Source: Candidatus Thorarchaeota archaeon
GTDB taxonomy: Archaea > Asgardarchaeota > Thorarchaeia > Thorarchaeales > Thorarchaeaceae
Length of the DNA stretch: 8,706 nucleotides
Reading direction: 5' to 3'
Assembly: GCA_030638785.1 (NCBI GenBank)
Contig: DAOWDY010000066.1
Location: 1-8,706, forward strand
In this document: positions 1 through 6,742 of the stretch, in pieces
How positions within the stretch are numbered: the stretch's first letter is position 1
Layout: the number at the start of each line of letters is the position of its first letter
The notes under the pieces: model-generated
Told to the model about the DNA's origin: nothing
Seen by the model: only the letters and a program-made list of their open reading frames with translations
Database searches by the model: none
Translations under genes and position numbers: made by a program

Positions 1-2190
1 GCTCCAGGAGCAGACCTTCTTAGCATAACGGCAGTAGCCTCTGAAGGGGCCGCAGATGATGCAGTCATTGCGCAGGGTGTGGAATTCGCAATAACTAGTG
101 GTGTCGACATCATTAGTCTGAGTCTGGGCGGAGAATGGCCAGATGATCCTTTCTATCCTGAACCTTCTGTGCAAGCGGTTGAATCAGCGATTAATTCTGG
201 TATTATTGTAGTAGTTGCAGCTGGTAACTCTGGTCCCGCGACAGAATCAATCACAGCTCCAGGAGTTGTCATTGATGCGATTACAGTTGGTGCATCAATT
301 GGATCAATCGACATAGTTTCATTCAGTAGCAGAGGTCCTGTGTCTCGTGAGCGAACTGATCCCAATGGCAATTTTGCAAAACCTGACATTCTTGCACCAG
401 GATATTTCGTGCTCTCTGGCAGATCTGAAACATCTGACCCATTCGAGTACATACCCTACAACGTGACCCAATTCACCGCTCCTTATACGCTGTGGTCAGG
501 CACATCTGCTTCAAGTCCACAAATTGCAGGATTGGCTGCGCTAATGATAGACAAACATCCAGGGATCACACCAGTTGAGGTCAAGGCATTCTTGATGTCA
601 GGTGCTACAGACCTTGGTGTGGATCCAATGGAGCAAGGATTTGGTCTAGCTAACGTAACAAGATCATCAGAATTGTATACCAATACATCTGGCGTCATTA
701 CAATCATGTCCCCTCTGCGATATCCAACACTACCAGGGAGTGACCAAGTATTCATCATAGGGGACAGTAGAAACCCTCAGAACATTACAGTTGTTTCGAC
801 GGTCAACAGAGGTTCAGTTAACCTTGAAGTAACTGGAAATGCTACTGATTTCATCATTGTGGGAGAGCAAGCATACATTCCTGTTGGACATAGCTTCTTC
901 AGCATTGGTCTCCAAGTTCCTGAAAACCTTCCCCTCTCTGCTTTAGGGACATATACAGGCTCTCTCAACATGATAAGAAATAACCAAGTTATTTCATCAA
1001 TAGAATTGAATCTACTCATAACAGAGTATGGAGGTCGTGTTTTAGTAGACATGGCTCACCATTCAGACGAAGATCCTGATGACCCAGACTATTTCCGATA
1101 CTTTGGAGATTATCTGCGTGAACAGGGAATGGTAGTAACACCGTATCCTGCAAATTGGATCGACCCCCTTGCAATCAGACCAATAGATTCTGCAGCATTA
1201 GCCACATCAGAAGTACTAATGATAATGGATACGGAGGATGAATATTCTGCTGTGGAAATTAACACTATTCAGGAATACGTCAATGACGGTGGAATCCTCC
1301 TAATTCTATCAGAAGGATTTGATACTGCGAACAATATAGCAGCATTCTCCTTTGAATCGTATAACCAGATTCTTGAACCATATGGGATTCAATGTGAAGA
1401 GAATTGGATTGGTAATGATAATGGCGAGGTATATGGTGCTGACGCTGGGGGTGCTGTGGAGAATAGCACTCTTACACAGGGAGTCCGCAACATCTTCATT
1501 TTGAATGGAGGAACACTCACCGTGGATCCCTCCGTTGCTGGAGCAGAGGGCTTAATCTGGACTGATGCTGCAAAGACTCATGCATTGCTTGCGGCAGTAG
1601 ATGTAGGAGAGGGGAAGGTTATAGCTCTCTCAGATGGGTCAATGCTCTTTGATACAACAATCTATGATGCAATCAGATTGGGTGCAGATAACCTAAGACT
1701 TCTGAAAAATGTTGCAGAGGCAATCTTTCCCTCAGAACCGAGGATCTATGATGTCAAACTGGAATATGGAGCCATTGGAGACCCTGCTAACTTCACAGCA
1801 TATATCTTCGATGAGGATCTCGATACTGTTGAAATAACCCTCAGAAATTCTGTTGGGACAATAATTCCTACAGCAGTTGTTGAGTCCCTTGGGTACAAGT
1901 ATTACCTTGAATTTGAATTAGATAATGGAGGCTTCTATGAATTATCCATCGTAGCCTCAGATTCAGCTGGGAATACCCGAGATTATGTCAAGACATTTCT
2001 TGTCCCTGTTCCTGCGGTAGAGGATGATTTCCTGATGGGTGTTATGTACAGTTTGCTAGCAATCGTTGGGATTGCACTTGCATACGTGGGAATACTCAAG
2101 TTTGGGAAAGGTAAAAAGATTCGTCCTAAGGTTGAGAAAGAATGGTCCCCTGAATGGGAGAATGATACAGCCCCGCCTGCTATTGAATAG
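1..2190 (+). CDS. Membrane-anchored subtilisin-family (S8) serine protease, site-1-protease-like architecture; 5' end outside window
   Basis: The frame is open from base 1, so 729 residues of a longer protein are visible; an internal GTG at 79 is not the start. Residues 1-6 (APGADL) match the strand that follows the catalytic His in subtilases, so the His, the Asp, the prodomain and any signal peptide lie to the left. Visible catalytic elements are the oxyanion Asn76 (AAGNSGP) and the nucleophile Ser169 in SGTSASSP, a variant of the usual GTSMAxP. After a beta-rich linker comes a GATase/DUF4350-like alpha-beta domain at about 344-575 (GGRVLVD, then MDTEDEY near 410, then GKVIALSD). An Ig-like stalk follows at about 580-670, then one transmembrane helix at about 678-701 and a Lys/Arg-rich tail (GKGKKIRPK) ending in an acidic, Trp-containing stretch. 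The expected topology is an outside protease with a short cytoplasmic tail. The substrate is unknown. Family S8 is certain; the closer relation to MBTPS1 is inferred. Confidence 0.93.
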   Translation, partial: APGADLLSITAVASEGAADDAVIAQGVEFAITSGVDIISLSLGGEWPDDPFYPEPSVQAVESAINSGIIVVVAAGNSGPATESITAPGVVIDAITVGASIGSIDIVSFSSRGPVSRERTDPNGNFAKPDILAPGYFVLSGRSETSDPFEYIPYNVTQFTAPYTLWSGTSASSPQIAGLAALMIDKHPGITPVEVKAFLMSGATDLGVDPMEQGFGLANVTRSSELYTNTSGVITIMSPLRYPTLPGSDQVFIIGDSRNPQNITVVSTVNRGSVNLEVTGNATDFIIVGEQAYIPVGHSFFSIGLQVPENLPLSALGTYTGSLNMIRNNQVISSIELNLLITEYGGRVLVDMAHHSDEDPDDPDYFRYFGDYLREQGMVVTPYPANWIDPLAIRPIDSAALATSEVLMIMDTEDEYSAVEINTIQEYVNDGGILLILSEGFDTANNIAAFSFESYNQILEPYGIQCEENWIGNDNGEVYGADAGGAVENSTLTQGVRNIFILNGGTLTVDPSVAGAEGLIWTDAAKTHALLAAVDVGEGKVIALSDGSMLFDTTIYDAIRLGADNLRLLKNVAEAIFPSEPRIYDVKLEYGAIGDPANFTAYIFDEDLDTVEITLRNSVGTIIPTAVVESLGYKYYLEFELDNGGFYELSIVASDSAGNTRDYVKTFLVPVPAVEDDFLMGVMYSLLAIVGIALAYVGILKFGKGKKIRPKVEKEWSPEWENDTAPPAIE
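2032..2103 (+). other. C-terminal transmembrane helix of the plus-strand subtilase
   Basis: The segment encodes an uninterrupted hydrophobic stretch of about 22 residues (core MYSLLAIVGIALAYVGIL) after the acidic pair VEDD. It is followed at once by KFGKGKKIRPK. By the positive-inside rule the basic side is cytoplasmic, so the protease domain faces outward. Confidence 0.88.
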
Positions 2191-3463
2191 GTCCTAAAGT
2201 CTGTTCAATAAGATCCTTCATGCGCTTGTGTCTGGGTTCGAGAAGAGGACGCTCGGAAATAACAGCTCCTGATTCAACACGTTCAAGAATCTGATAACCC
2301 AGTCGTGCGCCCTGACGTGAGGTTAGTACTTGACCTCCAATTAGTCTACCATCATTATCCATTACAAGTGCGACTTTGGAAAACTCAGCAGAATCCTCAA
2401 GATATGAAACCTTTGTTTCAATCCCAACACTATTGGCGGTTACTGATGAATTCCCAACACACACAATGTCAGTTCCGAATATTCGATCATATTGGAATCG
2501 AAGAGCAGTATCTTCATAGATCTTCTTTCCACCGACAGCAGCAACTCCTGCCTGTCGACCCGCTCGTGCAGCAACACTACCTATTGGCAATAAAACGGGT
2601 TGTTCTGTCAATGTGTCATACATTTCAACACAATCGCCGACAGCATAGATCCCAGGCGTTGAGGTCTCCATCCCTTTGTTTATCTTGATACCTCCAAGGT
2701 CACCTATCTCTAAGCCCATTTGTTCAGCCAAGCGGGTGTTTGGCTTCACGCCAGTCATGAAGAGAACTGCATCTGCCTCAAGTGTTTCACCATTAAGTGT
2801 GATTCCGGTTGCTTGACTAGTTCCCACAACAGAACCTGGTGATACACCCTGATGAACTACCAAGCTTTCTGGTAGTCTTGATGAAAGCTCATCACTCATT
2901 GGTTCCTCAAGTTGACTGCGCATCAGTCTAGAGCGGACAATCATGTGAACTTCCTTTCCCATTGTCAGGAGTCGTTCAGCAACTTCTAATCCACTGAATC
3001 CCGCACCCACGACAACCACCCTTTTCATTGTAGATAGATTGGATCCAATTATTGTCGTGTCGGCCATATTCTGGATTGTATAGACACCTTTGAGTTCAGT
3101 TCCGGGTAGAGATGGAATAGAAGGAAGTCCACCTGTTGCAAGTACAAGCTTATCATATGAATTATCGAACTTACCACCCTTTGCATTTTGACCAGAAAGA
3201 GTTTGATTCGCAATGTCTATGCTAGTTACCTCAACACCAGATACAACTTCAATCCGCTTCTCAGTTAATGCCTTGAATGACCATTCGGGTATCGTGAGAT
3301 CCTTTGTATTAGGGTATTCAAGTGCAAGTGACGCTCCTGGCTTTTGATGGGCATCAATAGTTTCACCGGTATAGATTATTACCTCTGAGTTGGAATCGAA
3401 AGCTCGAGCGGCAGTAGCTGCTGCGACACCACCGGGACCGTATCCGATAACAACAACTTTCAT
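2180..3463 (-). CDS. FAD/NAD(P)-dependent pyridine nucleotide-disulfide oxidoreductase-fold protein (NADH oxidase/CoA-disulfide reductase-like)
   Basis: This is a 427-residue cytoplasmic flavoprotein with no signal peptide. Domains in order are: the N-terminal FAD-binding Rossmann motif VVIGYGPGG (4-12); the ATGG element (109-112); a central NAD(P)-binding Rossmann motif VVVGAGFSGLE (150-160); TGVKPNT (237-243); and the second FAD motif GIYAVGDC (271-278). A dimerisation-type C-terminal domain runs from about 320, with LIGGQVL and RQGARLG. Size and order fit the NADH oxidase/CoA-disulfide reductase class. The region that normally carries the redox-active Cys near residue 43 reads QKPGASLALEYP, with no Cys. 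The only cysteines are C278 and C335, so thiol-disulfide chemistry of the CoADR type is unlikely and the true substrate is unknown. The ATG at 3463 is preceded by GGAGGA. The gene starts 3 bp after the upstream subtilase gene ends, which suggests co-transcription and coupled translation. The end overlaps the convergent gene by 11 bp. Confidence 0.93.
   Translation of the reverse strand: MKVVVIGYGPGGVAAATAARAFDSNSEVIIYTGETIDAHQKPGASLALEYPNTKDLTIPEWSFKALTEKRIEVVSGVEVTSIDIANQTLSGQNAKGGKFDNSYDKLVLATGGLPSIPSLPGTELKGVYTIQNMADTTIIGSNLSTMKRVVVVGAGFSGLEVAERLLTMGKEVHMIVRSRLMRSQLEEPMSDELSSRLPESLVVHQGVSPGSVVGTSQATGITLNGETLEADAVLFMTGVKPNTRLAEQMGLEIGDLGGIKINKGMETSTPGIYAVGDCVEMYDTLTEQPVLLPIGSVAARAGRQAGVAAVGGKKIYEDTALRFQYDRIFGTDIVCVGNSSVTANSVGIETKVSYLEDSAEFSKVALVMDNDGRLIGGQVLTSRQGARLGYQILERVESGAVISERPLLEPRHKRMKDLIEQTLGPIQ
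2181..2210 (+). terminator. Hairpin spanning the convergent gene ends
   Basis: TATTGAA (2181-2187) pairs perfectly with TTCAATA (2204-2210). Further pairs, including three G-U pairs, extend the stem to 12 with a 6-nt loop (CCTAAA). It covers the plus-strand stop codon and the last codons of the opposite gene. No T-tract follows on the plus strand, so its role as terminator is unsure; it could mark the 3' end or protect the message. Confidence 0.35.
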
Positions 3464-3476
3464 TGACTATTCCTCC
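3464..3476 (-). promoter_or_regulatory. Ribosome binding site of the oxidoreductase gene
   Basis: GGAGGA at 3476-3471 stands 7 nt before the ATG at 3463. It is made from the final Glu-Glu codons of the upstream subtilase, so a ribosome ending that gene would sit on the next start. This supports translational coupling. Confidence 0.75.
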
Positions 3477-6400
3477 GACTTTGACCTAGCTAGTATCTTG
3501 GGTCCAAGGTAGATAATCACCAAAACACCGAGTCCAACTCCCCCTATAAGGATTACAATGGAATAGTCTTGCACAATCATAAGGGAATCAACAAATTCGG
3601 ATAGCTCACCTCCAACTTTTGCGATTGCAATAGTGTAGACATTGTATGTATCAGCCGCCATTCCTGAAGGAGATATATCAAATTCGTAAACTCCCTCAAC
3701 GCCATTCAGAGTCAGATTGTATTCTAAACCCACAATTCCCTGGAAGGATAGTCGGACTTCCTCAGCAAGTAGATGACCTTCAATTACGATTCGTCCAGTA
3801 ATTCGTTCAGAAATGAGCGGGCCTACACGGACTATTGATTGATCAAGACTCGTTTCAACAAAGCTCAATATTAGAGCAACTCCACCAGACAGCATCATCG
3901 GAGGAAGAGCAAGATCAACATCGCCATCGGACACCGATATTAACAATGAAACTATATCGGTGGTCTGATAGTCGTCGGTATCATAAGTGATGCCAATGGA
4001 AACCTCTCCATCTTGGGCATCATATTGAAGAACATTCAATCCGCCATCAATTATGCTCAGACTGGTTTCGAGGTGACTTGTTTCTGTATCTTTGTCTGTA
4101 ATTGTTGCACTGAGGGTAAAGGTTGTACTCTGAGATGTGATATCAAGAGAGCTAATAATAGGACTCCACAAATTAGTAAGCACAATTGTACTTGTTGTAT
4201 CAAGTTCGCTATATGTTAAATTGCTAGTACTTACAACAAATCGCCCATGAGGATCAGACAGTTCTTTTTCTACGGAGAGAAACACTGCCGAGGATTCATT
4301 TGACCAACTAGCTTCACCAGATAGCTCAAAGGTACTTCCGGACCATTCGTAGATATTTGCAGTGCCTGAAGTTAGAATTATTCTCATATCGACTCCTGCT
4401 TCACCTGTAGCCATTGAAGCATCTCGATCCCAATTAATAATTAATTCGTCATCTGTATTGAAATTTGTTTCACCGCGCATCCCAACTTGAATCCAAGTAT
4501 TATTTTGAGCCAAATACGTCTTTACATTGAGAATATCCAATCCTGCATCAAGAGAGGTGTTTTCTAGATCAACATTCGTTGATGGAATGCCATCCCAGTA
4601 AATAGGACCAAACACTGGAATTAACAAGTGTTGGACAGACCATTGAGGATCACATAACCCAAATCCCCATCTAGTTGATGCAGGGCTATAATGCCCATTT
4701 GGACCACCAGCACCTTGATAGAGAGCAGAGAGTGTACTCCAACCATCAACCTCCCCGGCAGCCTGCCTAATTAATGCAACAACACCTGCAGCGTGAGGTG
4801 CGGCCATACTGGTTCCTGACCTAGAAACCCAAAGAGAATTTACACTATTAAAGGCTGCACGGATCGAATCGCCGGGTGCAGCAACATTGGGCTTTACAAC
4901 TCCGTCAACACGGGGGCCTACACTCGATGATGCACTCAAGTCCATTGTAACTTCATTGTAAGAAGCAACTGTCACTCCAAGATCTGCAGTACCGGGGGAA
5001 CTTATAGTCCGAGTATTGTCAACACTTGATGTGAACCGCATTGCTGTACCTCCCCAAGTGTTATCCCAAGCATACCCGTCAATCCAGACTCTTTCTCCAT
5101 TCGGATTGTTGACTGTGATAGTCCATGATCCTCTGTCCCATTCATGATTTTCTTCTGATATCTGAATGACAAGCCGATTGAGACCCTTGATACTTACGTC
5201 TGGGAACACATATGCTGTGAGATTATCATTTTCAAGGAGCTGAGGAGTTCCTAAAATTTCACCGAAAGCACCAAGGTCAATGTCCTCTCCACTAGGCGGT
5301 GACAGAATTATATGTTCATCATTGTCACTGCTTCGCCATAGAAGACTCAAAAAGGAATAATCAGGGGGATTATTTACAGATAATATTGCACTCCCATTCC
5401 CACCTGTAGGTGACTCGAATCTGGCATGTTTAGGGCGACCACCTAGGTTTCCAGCAGCAAGTGTAGAGATGACTCCATTACCGAGCATTGCCTCACTAAT
5501 AGCTATGTCCTCAATGTCAGTACCATCTAGGAATCCGAGATAACTTGAGAAGGACATATTGATGACATCAGCATCATTCTCAACTGCAAAGGCAATACCA
5601 TCAAGCACTGCGGCAGAATCAAGAGTGCTACGAATTATTATCAAATCCGCTCCTGGGGCAACCCCCACATAGGCGGTCATCCCGGGCTGGCCTCCAGCTA
5701 TTGTTGATGATACGTGTGTTCCATGTCCATTTGTATCGCCAACGTTAGATGCGGAAGTTAGATTCACTCCTCGAACATACACATTGCCAGTATATTGGTC
5801 GTAAAAGACTGCTACTTTTGATTCTCCTAAGAGAACAACCTTCTCAGTATTTAGAGATATATCACCATCATCGTTTGCATCGATTCCACCTATCCATCGA
5901 TCTCCTTCAGCGTATTCAAAGACTCCATTATCATCGACATCGATGAACATGTAGTCTTCATAATAATTGATTACAGCACCCGTCTGGCCTTGGACTGTGT
6001 TGATTGGACCCTCATTAGAATCAGCGATAAGATCTTCATCAAGATCGACGAAAAAATCAGGCCCACTTGGAATCACAGAGAGTTCATCTGTACTTGCCCG
6101 CCAGAGTGATGGGTGAAGCCAAGCAGCGCCTGTATCAATTACTGCTACACGGGTTCCAGTACCATCAATTGCTTGGTTGTTCTTCTCAAGATTGTTCCAG
6201 ACATCAGGTACACCAATCGATGGAACTGAAGAGGGCAAGGCGGGGTAGAATTGTTTTGATCCCGAGGAAGCTTGAACGAGACCTAGCGAATCAAGGCTCT
6301 TCAGAGAAGATATGCTTGATACTATAGCTAGATAGACTGCTCCAACATGAACTACTTCTCCACCCCGTCGATTGAATTGAACTCCTAATGATTCAGCAAA

Positions 6401-6634
6401 CTCTATTTCCTTAGGTGAGAGGTCATCCTGAAATCTCAAAACGGTGCTTACCCCGTTGCTATCGGCCAGGATTGCAGAAGTGTGGTGTATTGCAAGCTCC
6501 ATGCTTAACATTGAATCAATTAGTGGAGATGAAGTCATAGGAGTTGTAGTGGTGGTGTTTGATGAGGTGACAGCGCCCACTGGAACTTGAAGAGTCGATA
6601 GAACAAGTATGATCAATAACAGTTTCTTATACAT
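3467..6634 (-). CDS. Secreted, membrane-anchored subtilisin-family (S8) serine protease with acidic calcium-type loops and beta-rich insert
   Basis: This is a complete protein of 1055 residues. The N-terminus (MYKKLLLIILVLSTLQVPVGA) is a signal peptide with likely cleavage after A21. A Thr/Ser-rich linker (22-36) and an inhibitor-like propeptide (about 55-122) follow. The catalytic domain starts near 137 and holds the full set: Asp167 (AVIDTG), His304 (NGHGTHVSS), oxyanion Asn396 (AAGNLGG) and Ser609 (SGTSMAAP). Two insertions enlarge it. The first is an Asp-rich stretch of about 100 residues between Asp and His with loops at 197-208, 232-243 and 252-263. The second is a beta-rich stretch of about 140 residues (405-545) between Asn and Ser, recalling the jelly-roll insert of CspA/CspB-like subtilases. 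A long beta-rich ectodomain (about 665-1020), a transmembrane helix (1024-1044) and the short tail KILARSKSEE follow. It is probably a surface protease that degrades or processes extracellular proteins; the substrate is unknown. Its own promoter appears to lie in 6635-6700, and it leads a unit with the oxidoreductase gene. Confidence 0.96.
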   Translation of the reverse strand: MYKKLLLIILVLSTLQVPVGAVTSSNTTTTTPMTSSPLIDSMLSMELAIHHTSAILADSNGVSTVLRFQDDLSPKEIEFAESLGVQFNRRGGEVVHVGAVYLAIVSSISSLKSLDSLGLVQASSGSKQFYPALPSSVPSIGVPDVWNNLEKNNQAIDGTGTRVAVIDTGAAWLHPSLWRASTDELSVIPSGPDFFVDLDEDLIADSNEGPINTVQGQTGAVINYYEDYMFIDVDDNGVFEYAEGDRWIGGIDANDDGDISLNTEKVVLLGESKVAVFYDQYTGNVYVRGVNLTSASNVGDTNGHGTHVSSTIAGGQPGMTAYVGVAPGADLIIIRSTLDSAAVLDGIAFAVENDADVINMSFSSYLGFLDGTDIEDIAISEAMLGNGVISTLAAGNLGGRPKHARFESPTGGNGSAILSVNNPPDYSFLSLLWRSSDNDEHIILSPPSGEDIDLGAFGEILGTPQLLENDNLTAYVFPDVSIKGLNRLVIQISEENHEWDRGSWTITVNNPNGERVWIDGYAWDNTWGGTAMRFTSSVDNTRTISSPGTADLGVTVASYNEVTMDLSASSSVGPRVDGVVKPNVAAPGDSIRAAFNSVNSLWVSRSGTSMAAPHAAGVVALIRQAAGEVDGWSTLSALYQGAGGPNGHYSPASTRWGFGLCDPQWSVQHLLIPVFGPIYWDGIPSTNVDLENTSLDAGLDILNVKTYLAQNNTWIQVGMRGETNFNTDDELIINWDRDASMATGEAGVDMRIILTSGTANIYEWSGSTFELSGEASWSNESSAVFLSVEKELSDPHGRFVVSTSNLTYSELDTTSTIVLTNLWSPIISSLDITSQSTTFTLSATITDKDTETSHLETSLSIIDGGLNVLQYDAQDGEVSIGITYDTDDYQTTDIVSLLISVSDGDVDLALPPMMLSGGVALILSFVETSLDQSIVRVGPLISERITGRIVIEGHLLAEEVRLSFQGIVGLEYNLTLNGVEGVYEFDISPSGMAADTYNVYTIAIAKVGGELSEFVDSLMIVQDYSIVILIGGVGLGVLVIIYLGPKILARSKSEE
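3503..3565 (-). other. C-terminal transmembrane helix of the minus-strand subtilase
   Basis: Residues 1024-1044 form a hydrophobic, Gly-containing helix (core IVILIGGVGLGVLVIIYLG). It is followed by a short tail with three basic residues. Together with the N-terminal signal peptide this gives a type I topology with the catalytic domain outside. Confidence 0.9.
5846..6046 (-). other. Acidic EF-hand-like calcium-loop region inside the minus-strand subtilase
   Basis: This segment encodes residues 197-263. It holds three 12-residue acidic loops. D232-E243 follows the EF-hand/dockerin pattern closely: Asp at 1 and 3, Asn at 5, Gly at 6, Glu at 9 and 12. D252-T263 has Asp at 1, Asn at 3, Asp at 5, Gly at 6 and Asp at 7, but Thr at 12 followed by Glu. 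D197-E208 has acids at 1, 3, 5, 9 and 12 but lacks Gly at 6, so it is weaker. Calcium binding is inferred from the pattern; subtilases are commonly stabilised by calcium. Confidence 0.6.
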
Positions 6635-6645
6635 GACGCGACCTC
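6635..6645 (-). promoter_or_regulatory. Ribosome binding site of the minus-strand subtilase
   Basis: GAGGT at 6645-6641 is followed by 6 nt and the ATG at 6634. The spacing is normal for a leadered archaeal or bacterial message, and it fits the start that gives a clean signal peptide. Confidence 0.65.
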
Positions 6646-6649
6646 ATAT

Positions 6650-6690
6650 GTTAGTCTGTCAGATTAGTGTCTAGCAGATATGCTTTCTGA
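6650..6690 (-). promoter_or_regulatory. Putative promoter of the subtilase-oxidoreductase unit
   Basis: Between the terminator and the ribosome binding site, the minus strand reads GAAAGCATATCTG at 6688-6676. This could be a purine-rich BRE followed by a weak TATA box (CATATC). Transcription would then start near 6655, leaving a leader of about 20 nt. The TATA match is poor for an archaeal promoter, so this rests mostly on position. Confidence 0.35.
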
Positions 6691-6697
6691 TTCTAGA
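6670..6697. repeat. Imperfect inverted repeat over the putative promoter
   Basis: The arms TCTAGCAGA (6670-6678) and TCTG-ATT-CTAGA (6686-6697) are reverse complements apart from a 3-nt insertion. They flank the putative TATA element. This could be an operator for a dimeric regulator, or chance in AT-rich DNA. Confidence 0.3.
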
Positions 6698-6734
6698 AAA
6701 GAAAGAAAGTAGGCTGGAGTATGGACTCCAACCT
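6692..6734 (-). terminator. Hairpin and T-rich terminator after tldD-pmbA
   Basis: Nine bases past the pmbA stop the minus strand forms a 10-bp stem: arms AGGTTGGAGT (6734-6725) and ACTCCAGCCT (6720-6711), with one G-U pair and a CCAT loop. A pyrimidine-rich tract with runs of T (6708-6692) follows. Archaeal termination needs mainly the T-rich tract; the stem would add to it. It separates tldD-pmbA from the subtilase-oxidoreductase unit. Confidence 0.65.
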
Positions 6735-6742
6735 TCCATCAA

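Noticed and set aside
79..81. GTG as start codon of the plus-strand subtilase
   Set aside because: The frame is open back to base 1 and the residues before it (APGADL, then a helix leading to ISLSLGG) are conserved subtilase core, so the gene begins outside the window.
483..1052. Minus-strand open frames opposite the plus-strand subtilase
   Set aside because: No family features are visible, and the opposite strand encodes conserved protease and linker sequence in an uninterrupted frame.
2305..2688. 127-codon plus-strand open frame rich in Gln, His and Leu
   Set aside because: It is antisense to the well-supported oxidoreductase gene; the composition is what the complement of that coding sequence would give.
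6635..6742. A small gene or RNA gene in the intergenic region
   Set aside because: The 108 bp are accounted for by a terminator stem, a pyrimidine tract and promoter-like sequence. No tRNA-like fold or start with a ribosome binding site was seen.
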